The notes under the pieces: generated by a model | What the model saw: only the letters and a program-made list of their open reading frames with translations | Databases searched by the model: none | What the model was told of the DNA's origin: nothing | In this document: positions 1 through 7,877 of the stretch, piece after piece | How the letters are laid out: each line of letters begins with the position of its first letter | How positions within the stretch are numbered: the first letter of the stretch is position 1 | Assembly: GCA_002431345.1 (NCBI GenBank) | Contig: DJEN01000051.1 | Span: 14,083-29,410, forward strand | Reading direction: 5' to 3' | DNA length: 15,328 nt | Origin: Megasphaera sp. UBA5897 | GTDB taxonomy: Bacteria; Bacillota; Negativicutes; Veillonellales; Megasphaeraceae | Translations under genes and position numbers: made by a program

Positions 1-555
1 GGTGAAATCATTGTAGACGGCATCAGCATGAGCGATGCCAAGAGCATCAACGATATTCGCAAGGAAGTCGGCATGGTATTCCAGCGGTTTAACCTCTTTC
101 CCCATATGACAGTTCTGCAGAATATTACGCTGTCGCCTATCAAGACACGGGGTGTCAGCAAAGAAGAAGCAGAAAAAACAGCCATACAATTACTGGAAAA
201 AGTTGGTTTGGCAGATAAAAAAAATGCCTATCCGGAAACGTTGTCCGGCGGCCAGCAGCAGCGTGTGGCCATTGCCCGTGCCTTAGCGATGAAGCCCAAA
301 TTTATGCTGTTTGATGAACCTACATCAGCTCTGGATCCGGAAATGGTCCGCGAAGTATTGGATGTTATCAAAGATTTGGCTAAAGACGGCATGGCGATGG
401 CGATTGTAACGCATGAAATGGGTTTTGCCCGTGAAGTAGCCGATCGCGTGCTCTTTATTGATGAAGGAATTATTTTGGAACAAGGCAAGCCGGATGATAT
501 TTTCTTCCATCCCAAAGAAAGCCGAACACAAGAATTTTTATCCAAAATATTATAA
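1..555 (+). CDS. Polar amino-acid ABC transporter ATP-binding protein (5' partial)
   Basis: This is the cytoplasmic ATPase subunit of an uptake ABC transporter, most like the GlnQ/ArtP/HisP polar amino-acid family. The reading frame is open from base 1, so the start, the Walker A loop and roughly the first 55 residues lie outside the window; 184 residues are visible. Seen in order, numbered from the first visible codon: the Q-loop (GMVFQRFNLFPHMTVLQNI), the ABC signature LSGGQQQRVAIARAL from about residue 81, Walker B FMLFDEP with D105 and E106, the D-loop SALD, and the switch histidine H138 in VTHEMGFA. The Q-loop wording and the VTHEMGFAREVADRV segment are typical of amino-acid importers. 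The permease and binding protein are presumably upstream. A good terminator follows directly. The exact substrate cannot be told from this subunit. Confidence 0.95.
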   Translation, partial: GEIIVDGISMSDAKSINDIRKEVGMVFQRFNLFPHMTVLQNITLSPIKTRGVSKEEAEKTAIQLLEKVGLADKKNAYPETLSGGQQQRVAIARALAMKPKFMLFDEPTSALDPEMVREVLDVIKDLAKDGMAMAIVTHEMGFAREVADRVLFIDEGIILEQGKPDDIFFHPKESRTQEFLSKIL

Positions 556-564
556 GATGGCAGG

Positions 565-600
565 ATACGGTACAGTGGCATGCATTGTACCGTATTTTTT
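565..600 (+). terminator. Rho-independent terminator after the ABC ATPase gene
   Basis: A perfect 10-bp stem, ATACGGTACA (565-574) pairing with TGTACCGTAT (586-595), closes an 11-base loop and runs straight into six T residues. It starts 10 bases after the ABC gene stop codon. It separates that operon from the OLD nuclease gene. Confidence 0.9.
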
Positions 601-708
601 ATGGACGATATGTTATTTTTTTTGCCGGGCAGGGAGTTCGTATGTTTTGTCGAATATAACATATAGAGAGAACACGGAGAAAAAATTTTATGCATAGGCG
701 GTGAAAAT

Positions 709-2358
709 ATGTATATTAAGAGCATGCATATTGAAAACTATCGAAATTTAGTTGATGTGCATATGACATTTCATGAAAAAGCCAATTATTTGGTAGGAGA
801 AAATGCCATTGGCAAAAGCGGTTTTTTGCGCCTGCTGTCGATTATGAGCAGCGGCTGCGGCATCCGTGAAGAAGATTATGCCGATCCGGAAAAACCTATC
901 ATTATTACGATGAAGCTGCACATGTTGAACAAAGACGATGAATACTTTGCGGACAGTCCGCACCGGCATGTACAGAAACTGTGCGTGCGCATGGAAATGC
1001 ATGTAGATGAAGTGTATCCCAGACTGTATAATGCAGAAACGGGAGACGAACTGCCGCTGACACTGATTCGGCGTATCCGCTATATTCAAAATGCTGCGAT
1101 TGAGCCGGAAGAAATGCATATTCCGCCGCAGATATACCGTGCGCTGGAAGAAAAACTGTCTGCGTGGAGCCAGACGCATATCGGTGATTTAGAGCCGGAA
1201 ATCCGTTCGTATATCCAGCATGAAGTGCAGGTAGGAAATTTGGATTCTTCCTACTATGTATGCGTGTTTTTACTCTCCCGCATCCTTAGCCGCGAAGATC
1301 GGCCTGTAGCAGATAACATGAAGTTTATTTCCTTAGTAGCACTGCGGATTATTACGCAAATTTACATGATGACGCAAAGCCATGCCATGCCGCTGGAACA
1401 TACGTTGATTATTGATGGACAGCAGCGGCTCTTTTTGCCCCTGATTATTTCCATCGATGAGCCGGAAGTGCATTTGCATCCGTATATGCAGCGTTCCATT
1501 TTGACATATTTCAAAAGCCTGCTGGATAATCAAGACAACCGGTTCCGCGAAGTAATCCAAGACCTGTTTCAAATCGACGGACTGCGGGGACAGCTGTTTA
1601 TTGTAACGCATTCTACGGATTCGCTGGTTGATGATTACCGCAATATTGTCCGGTTGTATCGGGATAAAAACCATAATGTATGCGCTGCTTGCGGCGCGAC
1701 GTTTCAGTTTAGTGAAGAAATAGAAAAACACTTGATTATGCATTTCCCGGAAGTCAAGGAAGCCTTGTATTCGCGAAGCGTGCTGATTGTCGAAGGGGAA
1801 ACGGAATACGGCTGCTTCCGCTTGTTTGGCAAGACCTTGGCACTTCCCTTTGATTATTATGGGATTTGTCTTATCAATGCCCGCGGGGAAAGTTCAATTC
1901 CCAAAATTAAAAAATTATTGGAATACTTTAGAATACCTACAGTCGCTTTGTTTGACGCCGATGTAAAAAGCAGCCGCAAAGGGAAAAAAGGCGTGTATTT
2001 TACAGACCATATTTGTTTTGAAATGGATTTGGCAAAGATGATGATTGACAACGGGAAGCGGCGGGAACTGGACCGGATTATCAACGCGGCAAACGGCGAG
2101 CATGCGCGCGCTACGTCGGATATGCTGAAAAAAGCGTGCCGCAAGCTGGATGTCAATTATCATGAGTATCCGCCCAAAATGCTGTGGCATGTCAATGCCA
2201 GAAATACAAAGGCACTGTATATTTATTATTTTGCCTGGCTGTACAGCAACAAAGGCGTTATTTTGGGACGCTTGATTGGACAGTCCCTGCATCTGAAAAC
2301 GATTCCGCCGGCCTTTGTCCGCGTCATTCAGGCAGCCGGACAGCTGGCAAAAGTATGA
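709..2358 (+). CDS. OLD-family ATP-dependent endonuclease (AAA ATPase + TOPRIM) with an apparent C2H2 zinc finger
   Basis: A 549-residue protein of the OLD (overcoming lysogenization defect) family: an ABC/SMC-like ATPase joined to a TOPRIM nuclease. Members cut DNA and several act in phage defence or repair. Seen: the SMC-like start IENYRNL; Walker A GENAIGKS (30-37); Walker B with D250 and E251 followed by PEVHLHP; the H-loop VTHSTDS with H301; TOPRIM strand LIVEGETE with E362 and E366; and the second TOPRIM motif LFDADV with D416 and D418. The metal-binding acidic residues are therefore intact. Between ATPase and TOPRIM lies CxxC-x12-HxxxH (C325, C328, H341, H345), a C2H2 zinc-finger pattern. 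No clear ABC signature LSGG is seen, as is common for OLD proteins. The start is supported by AGGCGGTG at 695-702. No UvrD-like partner is adjacent, so this is not a Gabija pair; it looks like a class 1 single-gene OLD. The biological target is unknown. Confidence 0.88.
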   Translation: MYIKSMHIENYRNLVDVHMTFHEKANYLVGENAIGKSGFLRLLSIMSSGCGIREEDYADPEKPIIITMKLHMLNKDDEYFADSPHRHVQKLCVRMEMHVDEVYPRLYNAETGDELPLTLIRRIRYIQNAAIEPEEMHIPPQIYRALEEKLSAWSQTHIGDLEPEIRSYIQHEVQVGNLDSSYYVCVFLLSRILSREDRPVADNMKFISLVALRIITQIYMMTQSHAMPLEHTLIIDGQQRLFLPLIISIDEPEVHLHPYMQRSILTYFKSLLDNQDNRFREVIQDLFQIDGLRGQLFIVTHSTDSLVDDYRNIVRLYRDKNHNVCAACGATFQFSEEIEKHLIMHFPEVKEALYSRSVLIVEGETEYGCFRLFGKTLALPFDYYGICLINARGESSIPKIKKLLEYFRIPTVALFDADVKSSRKGKKGVYFTDHICFEMDLAKMMIDNGKRRELDRIINAANGEHARATSDMLKKACRKLDVNYHEYPPKMLWHVNARNTKALYIYYFAWLYSNKGVILGRLIGQSLHLKTIPPAFVRVIQAAGQLAKV

Positions 2359-2400
2359 TACAAGATGATTTTCATTTGGAATTAAAACGCAACACAGACG

Positions 2401-2429
2401 AAGCTGCCGTACCCAAACGGCAGCTTTGC
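2401..2429 (+). other. Perfect hairpin between the OLD gene and topB (weak terminator or attenuator-like)
   Basis: AAGCTGCCGT (2401-2410) pairs perfectly with ACGGCAGCTT (2417-2426) across a six-base loop. Only three T residues end the structure, so it is a poor intrinsic terminator. The topB ribosome binding site begins about 10 bases later. There is no room for a promoter between the hairpin and topB, so topB is made either by readthrough or from a promoter upstream of the hairpin. Confidence 0.6.
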
Positions 2430-2446
2430 ACGTATAGGAGTAGTAT

Positions 2447-4579
2447 ATGAAACTTTTTATTGCAGAAAAACCAAGTATGGCCAGAGAGCTGGCAAAATGC
2501 CTGCCGCAGCCGCAGCAGCGAAAAAACGGCTATATTGTAACCGGCGGCGGCATTGTAACTTGGGCATACGGCCATGTTCTGCAGCAGGCAGAGCCGCAGG
2601 ATTATGACCCTAAATATAAACAATGGCGGGAAGAAGACTTGCCGATTATTCCCAAACAATGGAAACTTCTTGTCAGCCCGAACAGCAAAGACCAGTTTCA
2701 GCTCATTTGTCGGCTGATTGAAAAAGCGGATGTCATTGTCAATGCCGGTGACCCGGACCGGGAAGGGCAGCTGCTCATTGATGAAATTTTGGATTATGTT
2801 GGCAATACCAAGCCGGTAGAACGAATTTTGCTCAATGCATTGGATGAAAAAAGCATCATGGAATCGCTGCAGGATTTGCGGAATAATACGGATTTTTGTC
2901 ATTTAAAGAATTCAGCACTGGCTAGAAGCCGGGCAGATTGGCTGATTGGCATGAATTTGTCACGGGCGTATACACTGGCAGCACGTCGGCAGGGGCATCG
3001 CGTTGTCTTTCCGATTGGCCGCGTCAAAACGCCGACATTGGCACTTGTCGTGCGTCGGCAGCGGGAGCTGGACAACTTCAAACCTATCACGTATTATGTA
3101 GTCAAAGCCGTATTTCAGCATGAACACGGCGATATACTGGCACAGTGGCAGCCCAAAGACACACAGCAGGGGCTGGATTCGGAGGGACGTTGCTTGGATG
3201 AAAAAGCAGCCCAAGAAATTTTAATCCGGCTGCAGGCACAGCCGCAGGGGCAAATCACAGAAAGCAAAAAAAGCCGAAAAAAAGAAGCGCAGCGTCTGCC
3301 CTTGTCTCTGTCGGCGCTGCAGGTGCTGGCCGGGAAACGGTACGGTTATACGCCGCAGCAAGTATTGGATACGGCCCAAGAGCTGTATGAACGGAAGCTG
3401 ACGACATATCCCCGTTCAGACTGTGAATATTTGCCGCTGAATCAGCGAAAAGACAGTCAGCAGATTATTGCCAATATCCAACACATACCGGGAAAACTGG
3501 CAGAATGGGCAGATCGTGCAGATACCAAAATAAAAAGCCGAGCGTGGAATGACAGCAAAATCACGGCACATCATGCGATTATTCCTACTACGGTTTCCTG
3601 TCCTTTTGCCAAGCTTTCGACGATGCAGCAGCACATATATGGATTGGTTGCCCAGGCATATCTGGCACAGTTTTATCCTGTTCATGAATATGACCAGACG
3701 CGTATTCTGATTGAGGCTGCCGATGAAACCTTCATAGCGCATGGCAAGACTGTCCTCGTCATGGGGTGGAAAGAGCTGTATCAGAGCGATAAAAAGAAAA
3801 CAGAAGAGGATGAGGCGCATGAACTCCCTGCTGTACGCAAAGGCAGCCAGGTACACTATCAAAATGGGCAGGTAGATAAAAAAGCGACGAAACCGCCGCC
3901 GCGGTTTACACCGTCTACGCTTTTGGCAGCGATGAAGGAAATTTATAAATATGTCAAAGATGAAACCCTGAAAAAGAAATTAAAAGAAGTACAAGGGATT
4001 GGTACGGAAGCTACGCGGGCGACAATTATTAACGAGCTGATTACTAGAAAATTCTTGACAACGGAAGGCAAAAAGAAGTATTTGCGGCCAACGGACAATG
4101 CGTATCTGCTAGTGGATTCCCTGCCGGAATCGATGCTCTATCCGGACGAAACAGCCATATGGGAAGAACGGCTGTATCAGATGAGCATGGGACAGGACAA
4201 TATTACGTCTTTTCTGCACGATCAGTTTTCTTTTTTGGATAAACTTCTTACGGCAGCTAAGACGGCAGTCATCAAGCTGGCAGGCGGTAAAATTTGTCCT
4301 GTTTGCGGCAGTGTCATGATGAAGCGTCATGGCAAGTACGGCGATTTTTATGGGTGCAGTAATTTCCCTTCGTGCCGCCATACGGAGCCTATCGAAGGAG
4401 AAAAAAGACTGCCGCCCAAACAGCTAGATACGACGTATGCTTGCCCGCGGTGCAAGAAAGGGTATTTTCAAAAGCGCAGCGGCCCGTATGGCCCTTTCTG
4501 GGTGTGCAGTACCGAAGGATGCCATACTAAATGCGCCGATGTAAACGGTAAACCCAGTATTTATGCAAATCGGCAATAA
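2447..4579 (+). CDS. topB: DNA topoisomerase III (type IA)
   Basis: A 710-residue type IA topoisomerase that cuts one DNA strand through a 5'-phosphotyrosine and passes another strand through the gap, decatenating replication and recombination intermediates. Seen: N-terminal TOPRIM with E7 in FIAEKPSMA and the DPDRE acidic triad (D102, D104, E106); the cleavage-domain motif GRVKTPTLALVVRRQ; the active-site tyrosine Y321 in LTTYPRSDCEYLP; and GIGTEATRATIINEL later in the core. The C-terminus carries two four-cysteine zinc ribbons, C617/C620/C637/C643 and C666/C669/C687/C692. Length and order fit TopB rather than TopA. The start follows ATAGGAG (2434-2440) at good spacing. It lies 88 bases after the OLD gene. 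The next gene starts 69 bases later with no terminator between, so co-transcription is likely. Confidence 0.95.
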   Translation: MKLFIAEKPSMARELAKCLPQPQQRKNGYIVTGGGIVTWAYGHVLQQAEPQDYDPKYKQWREEDLPIIPKQWKLLVSPNSKDQFQLICRLIEKADVIVNAGDPDREGQLLIDEILDYVGNTKPVERILLNALDEKSIMESLQDLRNNTDFCHLKNSALARSRADWLIGMNLSRAYTLAARRQGHRVVFPIGRVKTPTLALVVRRQRELDNFKPITYYVVKAVFQHEHGDILAQWQPKDTQQGLDSEGRCLDEKAAQEILIRLQAQPQGQITESKKSRKKEAQRLPLSLSALQVLAGKRYGYTPQQVLDTAQELYERKLTTYPRSDCEYLPLNQRKDSQQIIANIQHIPGKLAEWADRADTKIKSRAWNDSKITAHHAIIPTTVSCPFAKLSTMQQHIYGLVAQAYLAQFYPVHEYDQTRILIEAADETFIAHGKTVLVMGWKELYQSDKKKTEEDEAHELPAVRKGSQVHYQNGQVDKKATKPPPRFTPSTLLAAMKEIYKYVKDETLKKKLKEVQGIGTEATRATIINELITRKFLTTEGKKKYLRPTDNAYLLVDSLPESMLYPDETAIWEERLYQMSMGQDNITSFLHDQFSFLDKLLTAAKTAVIKLAGGKICPVCGSVMMKRHGKYGDFYGCSNFPSCRHTEPIEGEKRLPPKQLDTTYACPRCKKGYFQKRSGPYGPFWVCSTEGCHTKCADVNGKPSIYANRQ

Positions 4580-4648
4580 TATAACATGCGTCCGCTATAA
4601 AATTATTTTGCCAAGAATCAAACCGTATGCAGAAAGGAGGGCAGGGCA

Positions 4649-5941
4649 ATGGACTCATTCCGCGCGAAAGAATTATGCCGGCAAAAACAATATCAAGCTG
4701 TACTGGCTATGTATCAAAAGGGCCGTCCCAATGCTTCTTGGACGTGCTGGGATTATTATTACTATGCCTATGCGCTGCAAAAAACGAAACACTATGCCAA
4801 AGGCCATGAAATTGCCCGTTTGGGTATGATTGCCTTTCCGCAGTTTACGAGGCTGTATCACAGCTACTGCTGGTGTTTGTATTATCTGTATATCCAAAAA
4901 TATGATGAAAAACGGGATGACCCGCGCCGGTTCCGCCGGGCAGTTGACGCTGTTTTGCAGTACAGCCGGCAGGAACCGTATTCCCCGTATACGCTGACGG
5001 TGTGGAAAGTGGTCGATAGTCTGCGGGGCAGGCCGGGACACACGGCAGCAGAGATTAGCCGGTATTTGGAAAAACTCGATCCAGACCTTCTTTCGGCAGA
5101 AGAAGGCATACACAGACGCAGCGGCCGGACCGTGCAGACCGCATCCGAAAAAGAACGTTGGTATTCGTTGCGCAGTCGATTTTTGGTGAAAGAAGAACAA
5201 TACGAGGCTTGTATTTCCTTATGCCAAGAAGCACTGCGGGTTTTCCCTCAGCTTCATCACGACAATGAAATATGGTTTTCGTACCGCATTGCTCTATGCC
5301 GCTTGCGAATTGGCCAAGTTGACGATGCCATGCGGGAATTTCAGTATCTGCTGCAGTACAAAGAGCATTGGATTATATACCGGGGGCTGTTTTACTGCGC
5401 CGAAGTACAACATGACCGGCAAGCTATGCTGCAGTACGGTGCGGCAGGCATGCTAGCAGACGCACCGTTTGCCGGAAAAATCAATTTCATTGCTCAGTTG
5501 GCAGAAATATTGCAGCAGATGGGCAAAGAGATGATGGCCTTTGCCCATTACGTGTTTATCATGAAGCTGCGTGAACAGCGCGGCTGGCATGTTTCTTCTG
5601 CGCTGCGGCAGCGTATAGCATCTTATCAGGTACCTGTGCCGACGTGGGATACCCTGCTGGATACGCTGTATCCGTTTTGGATTTCCTGTAAGCATGCTGG
5701 AGAAGACCCGGTATATGGTACGATTGAAACTGTTTTGCCGGGCCATGCAGGAGGATTTATTACAACGTATACAGGGCCTGCATATTATTTTAAAACAACT
5801 TCCGTGTATCGGACAGACGCTGTCCGTGGACTGCATGTTAGTTTTTATGTACAGGAAGGCAGAAAAGGACCGCAGGAAACTGCCAAGCGGGCGATAGATA
5901 TTATGCCTGCGGCGCAGAAAACCTATGATACGATGCACTAA
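4649..5941 (+). CDS. TPR-like helical repeat protein with C-terminal cold-shock-like domain
   Basis: A 430-residue protein not recognised as a named family. Most of it is helical with TPR-like spacing: the first pair of helices begins AKELCRQKQYQAVLAMY, and a clear later unit is EEQYEACISLCQEALRVFPQ, followed by VDDAMREFQYLLQY. It is rich in Tyr, Trp and Cys. Residues about 356-418 resemble a cold-shock/OB fold: G357-TIE strand, AGGFI (367-371) where Csp proteins have KGFGFI, YYFKTTSV (379-386) where they have VFVHFSAI, then GLHVSFYVQEGRKGP (394-408), close to the Csp ending G..VSF....G.KGP. No signal peptide or membrane segment is seen, so it is probably cytoplasmic. The start has AGGAGGG (4635-4641), 7 bases upstream. 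Function is unknown; nucleic-acid or protein-scaffold binding is inference from the domains. Confidence 0.8.
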   Translation: MDSFRAKELCRQKQYQAVLAMYQKGRPNASWTCWDYYYYAYALQKTKHYAKGHEIARLGMIAFPQFTRLYHSYCWCLYYLYIQKYDEKRDDPRRFRRAVDAVLQYSRQEPYSPYTLTVWKVVDSLRGRPGHTAAEISRYLEKLDPDLLSAEEGIHRRSGRTVQTASEKERWYSLRSRFLVKEEQYEACISLCQEALRVFPQLHHDNEIWFSYRIALCRLRIGQVDDAMREFQYLLQYKEHWIIYRGLFYCAEVQHDRQAMLQYGAAGMLADAPFAGKINFIAQLAEILQQMGKEMMAFAHYVFIMKLREQRGWHVSSALRQRIASYQVPVPTWDTLLDTLYPFWISCKHAGEDPVYGTIETVLPGHAGGFITTYTGPAYYFKTTSVYRTDAVRGLHVSFYVQEGRKGPQETAKRAIDIMPAAQKTYDTMH

Positions 5942-5945
5942 ATTT

Positions 5946-5974
5946 TTGCTTGGGCAAATGAATTGTATTATAAT
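5946..5974 (+). promoter_or_regulatory. Sigma-70-type promoter for dcd
   Basis: A -35 box TTGCTT (5946-5951) and a perfect -10 box TATAAT (5969-5974) are 17 bases apart, just after the stop codon of the TPR gene. The predicted transcript start is near 5981, leaving a leader of roughly 40 bases before dcd. It gives the dcd-peptidase pair its own expression, independent of readthrough from upstream. Confidence 0.7.
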
Positions 5975-6019
5975 AAAACATAAACCAATACGTATATAAA
6001 ATAGAAAGCGAGTGGCAGT

Positions 6020-6550
6020 ATGATATTATCAGGTAGAGAAATCGTAAAACATCTTGGCAAAGAAATCGTAATTACGCCGTTTCACCCAGAGCGGGTCAAT
6101 CCCAATAGTTATAATCTGTCTTTATATAACCAGCTGATGATATACGACCATCATGAACTGGATATGGCAAAGCCGAATCCGGCAACGACGATTACGATTC
6201 CTGAAGACGGCTATGTCCTGCAGCCCAATAAATTATACTTGGGCCGGACCAATGAATATACGAAGACAGAAGGATATATTCCGATGCTGGAAGGCCGGTC
6301 TTCTGTAGGACGTTTGGGTGTCTTTATTCATGTGACGGCTGGTTTTGGCGATGTAGGCTTTGCCGGATATTGGACGTTGGAAATTTTTTGTGTGCAGCCA
6401 ATCCGCATTTATCCCAACGTAGAAATTTGCCAGATTTATTACCATGATATTGACGGTGAATATGATACGTATAAGCATGGCAAATATCAGAATAATACAG
6501 GCATTCAGCCGAGCATGCTGTGGAAGGATTTTCAAAAAAAAGGCAAGTAG
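6020..6550 (+). CDS. dcd: dCTP deaminase
   Basis: A 176-residue enzyme of the dCTP deaminase/dUTPase trimer fold. It deaminates dCTP to dUTP and ammonia, the first step of the dUTP to dUMP to dTMP route. Seen: the N-terminal LSGREIVKHL and VNPNSYNLSL; the nucleotide-binding block EGRSSVGRLGVFIHVTAG (91-108); and F109-GDVGFAGYWTLE with E121 at the place of the catalytic glutamate. The C-terminal segment KYQNNTGIQPSML matches the family tail that closes over the active site. Some relatives are bifunctional dCTP deaminase/dUTPases; this cannot be settled by eye. The start is preceded by GCGAGTGG, a moderate ribosome binding site. A peptidase gene follows 57 bases downstream. Confidence 0.93.
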   Translation: MILSGREIVKHLGKEIVITPFHPERVNPNSYNLSLYNQLMIYDHHELDMAKPNPATTITIPEDGYVLQPNKLYLGRTNEYTKTEGYIPMLEGRSSVGRLGVFIHVTAGFGDVGFAGYWTLEIFCVQPIRIYPNVEICQIYYHDIDGEYDTYKHGKYQNNTGIQPSMLWKDFQKKGK

Positions 6551-6569
6551 CCGGGTAAGTCAATACATT

Positions 6570-6586
6570 GCGTTGCTGTGCAGCGC
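6570..6586 (+). other. Small hairpin between dcd and the peptidase gene
   Basis: GCGTTGC (6570-6576) can pair with GCAGCGC (6580-6586), with one T-G wobble, over a three-base loop. It is followed by GTTTGGG, not a T run, so it is not an intrinsic terminator. It sits just upstream of the peptidase ribosome binding site and might affect translation or mRNA processing. Evidence is only the base pairing. Confidence 0.35.
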
Positions 6587-6607
6587 GTTTGGGAAAGGGT
6601 GGACGCC

Positions 6608-7585
6608 ATGAAGACAATAGCCATTACAGATATACAGGGAATTCGCATAGGCAATGCCCAACAAAAAGAAGGCGGCACAGGCTGTACCGTTATTATCAGT
6701 CCGCAGGGGGCTCCCTGCGGTGTCGATGTACGGGGCGGCGGTCCGGCAAGCCGGGAATTGGAACTGCTGAATCCCGCTGCCAATGCAGACCGTATTCATG
6801 CCGTGCTTCTCAGCGGTGGCAGTGCGTATGGATTGGATGCGGCAGCCGGCGTGATGAAATATTTGGAAGAACATGATATTGGCTTTGATACGAGAATTTG
6901 CAAAGTTCCCCTTGTCGTGGCTTCGTGTATTTATGATTTAGGCTGTGGCAAAAACATTCGGCCTGACGCGCAAATGGGATATGATGCCTGTGTTGCGTCA
7001 GAACACAGTGAATTTGCCGAAGGCTGCCAAGGCGCAGGTACGGGGGCAACAGTTGGCAAAGTATGCGGACCTGATTATATGATGAAATCCGGCATAGGCT
7101 CCTATGCGGTTCAAGTCGGTGAATTGCAGGTAGGTGCTGTGGTAGTGGTCAATGCTGTCGGTGACGTGTTGGGGGAAAATAATCAGATTATCGCTGGCAT
7201 GCGCCGTGCAGATGGCAGCGGCTTTGCTGATTCCAGACGGGTTATGCTGGAAGAACATGGCCGGACTGCAACACTCTTTTCGCAGCGCGACGCGGCGACG
7301 ACCAATACGACCATTGGTACAGTCATCACGAATGGGAAGTTTGACAAAGCGCATATGAAAAAGATTGCCGCCATGGCTAGCAACGGTATCGTCCGTACCA
7401 TTTGCCCAGTCAATACGACAGCAGACGGAGATTCTATGTATGCCATGAGTGTAGGAGAGATACATGCCGAAGTCAGTCTGACCGGAACAATGGCCGCCTA
7501 TGTCGTAGAACAAGCCGTGCGCCGGGCTGTGCGGACAGCAACCAGCAGCTACGGTGTGCCAGCGATGGATTCATTGCCTAGATAA
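6608..7585 (+). CDS. P1-family peptidase (DmpA/BapA-type N-terminal nucleophile aminopeptidase)
   Basis: A 325-residue member of peptidase family S58/P1, which includes L-aminopeptidase/D-Ala-esterase DmpA and beta-peptidyl aminopeptidases. These proteins cleave themselves to expose an N-terminal nucleophile and then release N-terminal residues from small peptides. Seen: DIQGIRIGNAQ near the start; VRGGGPASRELELL; LLSGGSAYGLDAAAGVM (67-83), a hallmark; GAGTGATVGK; and NTTIGTVITNG (233-243), where self-cleavage before T234 is expected by comparison with the family. No signal peptide is seen, so a cytoplasmic role is likely. The ATG at 6608 is chosen because AAAGGGTGG lies just before it; a GTG at 6578 in the same frame lacks a good ribosome binding site and falls inside a hairpin. 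The true substrate is unknown. Confidence 0.9.
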   Translation: MKTIAITDIQGIRIGNAQQKEGGTGCTVIISPQGAPCGVDVRGGGPASRELELLNPAANADRIHAVLLSGGSAYGLDAAAGVMKYLEEHDIGFDTRICKVPLVVASCIYDLGCGKNIRPDAQMGYDACVASEHSEFAEGCQGAGTGATVGKVCGPDYMMKSGIGSYAVQVGELQVGAVVVVNAVGDVLGENNQIIAGMRRADGSGFADSRRVMLEEHGRTATLFSQRDAATTNTTIGTVITNGKFDKAHMKKIAAMASNGIVRTICPVNTTADGDSMYAMSVGEIHAEVSLTGTMAAYVVEQAVRRAVRTATSSYGVPAMDSLPR

Positions 7586-7756
7586 ATCGAAAAAAAGAAA
7601 ATAAAAAATTTAAAACCGGAATAGGACGCTGTTTGTTTGCGGTTTGAAGAACAGGAACCGTTATGCGGCAAACAATATACGTAAAACTGCATAGTAAAAA
7701 GGATGTAACAAAATGGATTAAAAACTGCCATTGTATTACAGCCTAGAATGCATATG
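7586..7756 (+). other. Gene-poor stretch between the peptidase and a strong terminator
   Basis: About 170 bases with no convincing protein gene. An A-rich block follows the peptidase stop. Nested complementarity is present: TGTTTG (7634-7639) with CAAACA (7669-7674), and CGGTT (7640-7644) with AACCG (7656-7660), with an 8-base bulge on one side. A 27-codon frame at 7663-7746 (starting MRQTIYVKLHSK) has AGGA a few bases upstream but no recognised family. It may be a long 3' untranslated region, a small RNA or a decayed gene. Confidence 0.35.
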
Positions 7757-7799
7757 GGAGCAGAAATAGACCTGTTTGGTCTATCTGCTCCATTTTTTT
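7757..7799 (+). terminator. Strong Rho-independent terminator
   Basis: GGAGCAG (7757-7763) and ATAGACC (7766-7772) pair with GGTCTAT (7778-7784) and CTGCTCC (7785-7791), giving a 14-bp stem with a two-A bulge and a five-base loop, followed by seven T residues. It ends the dcd-peptidase transcript or whatever RNA is made from the preceding stretch, and insulates the yraN operon. Confidence 0.9.
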
Positions 7800-7877
7800 G
7801 TAAATATAATTAGAAAATTTATAAGTTACAGCATAGTCGCAGCAACAGCGTCTGTTTTTGGCGTGCAGTACAAAAAT

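Noticed and set aside
228..725. Minus-strand open frame across the ABC ATPase end and the intergenic region
   Set aside because: It overlaps conserved ABC motifs and a terminator, and its protein shows no family features.
709..4579. Gabija-type or other named two-gene defence system
   Set aside because: Gabija needs a UvrD-like helicase beside the OLD protein; the neighbour is a topoisomerase III and no helicase, methylase or other defence partner is present in the window.
5950..5974. TTGGGC as the -35 box of the dcd promoter
   Set aside because: The spacer to TATAAT would be only 13 bases; TTGCTT at 5946 gives the proper 17.
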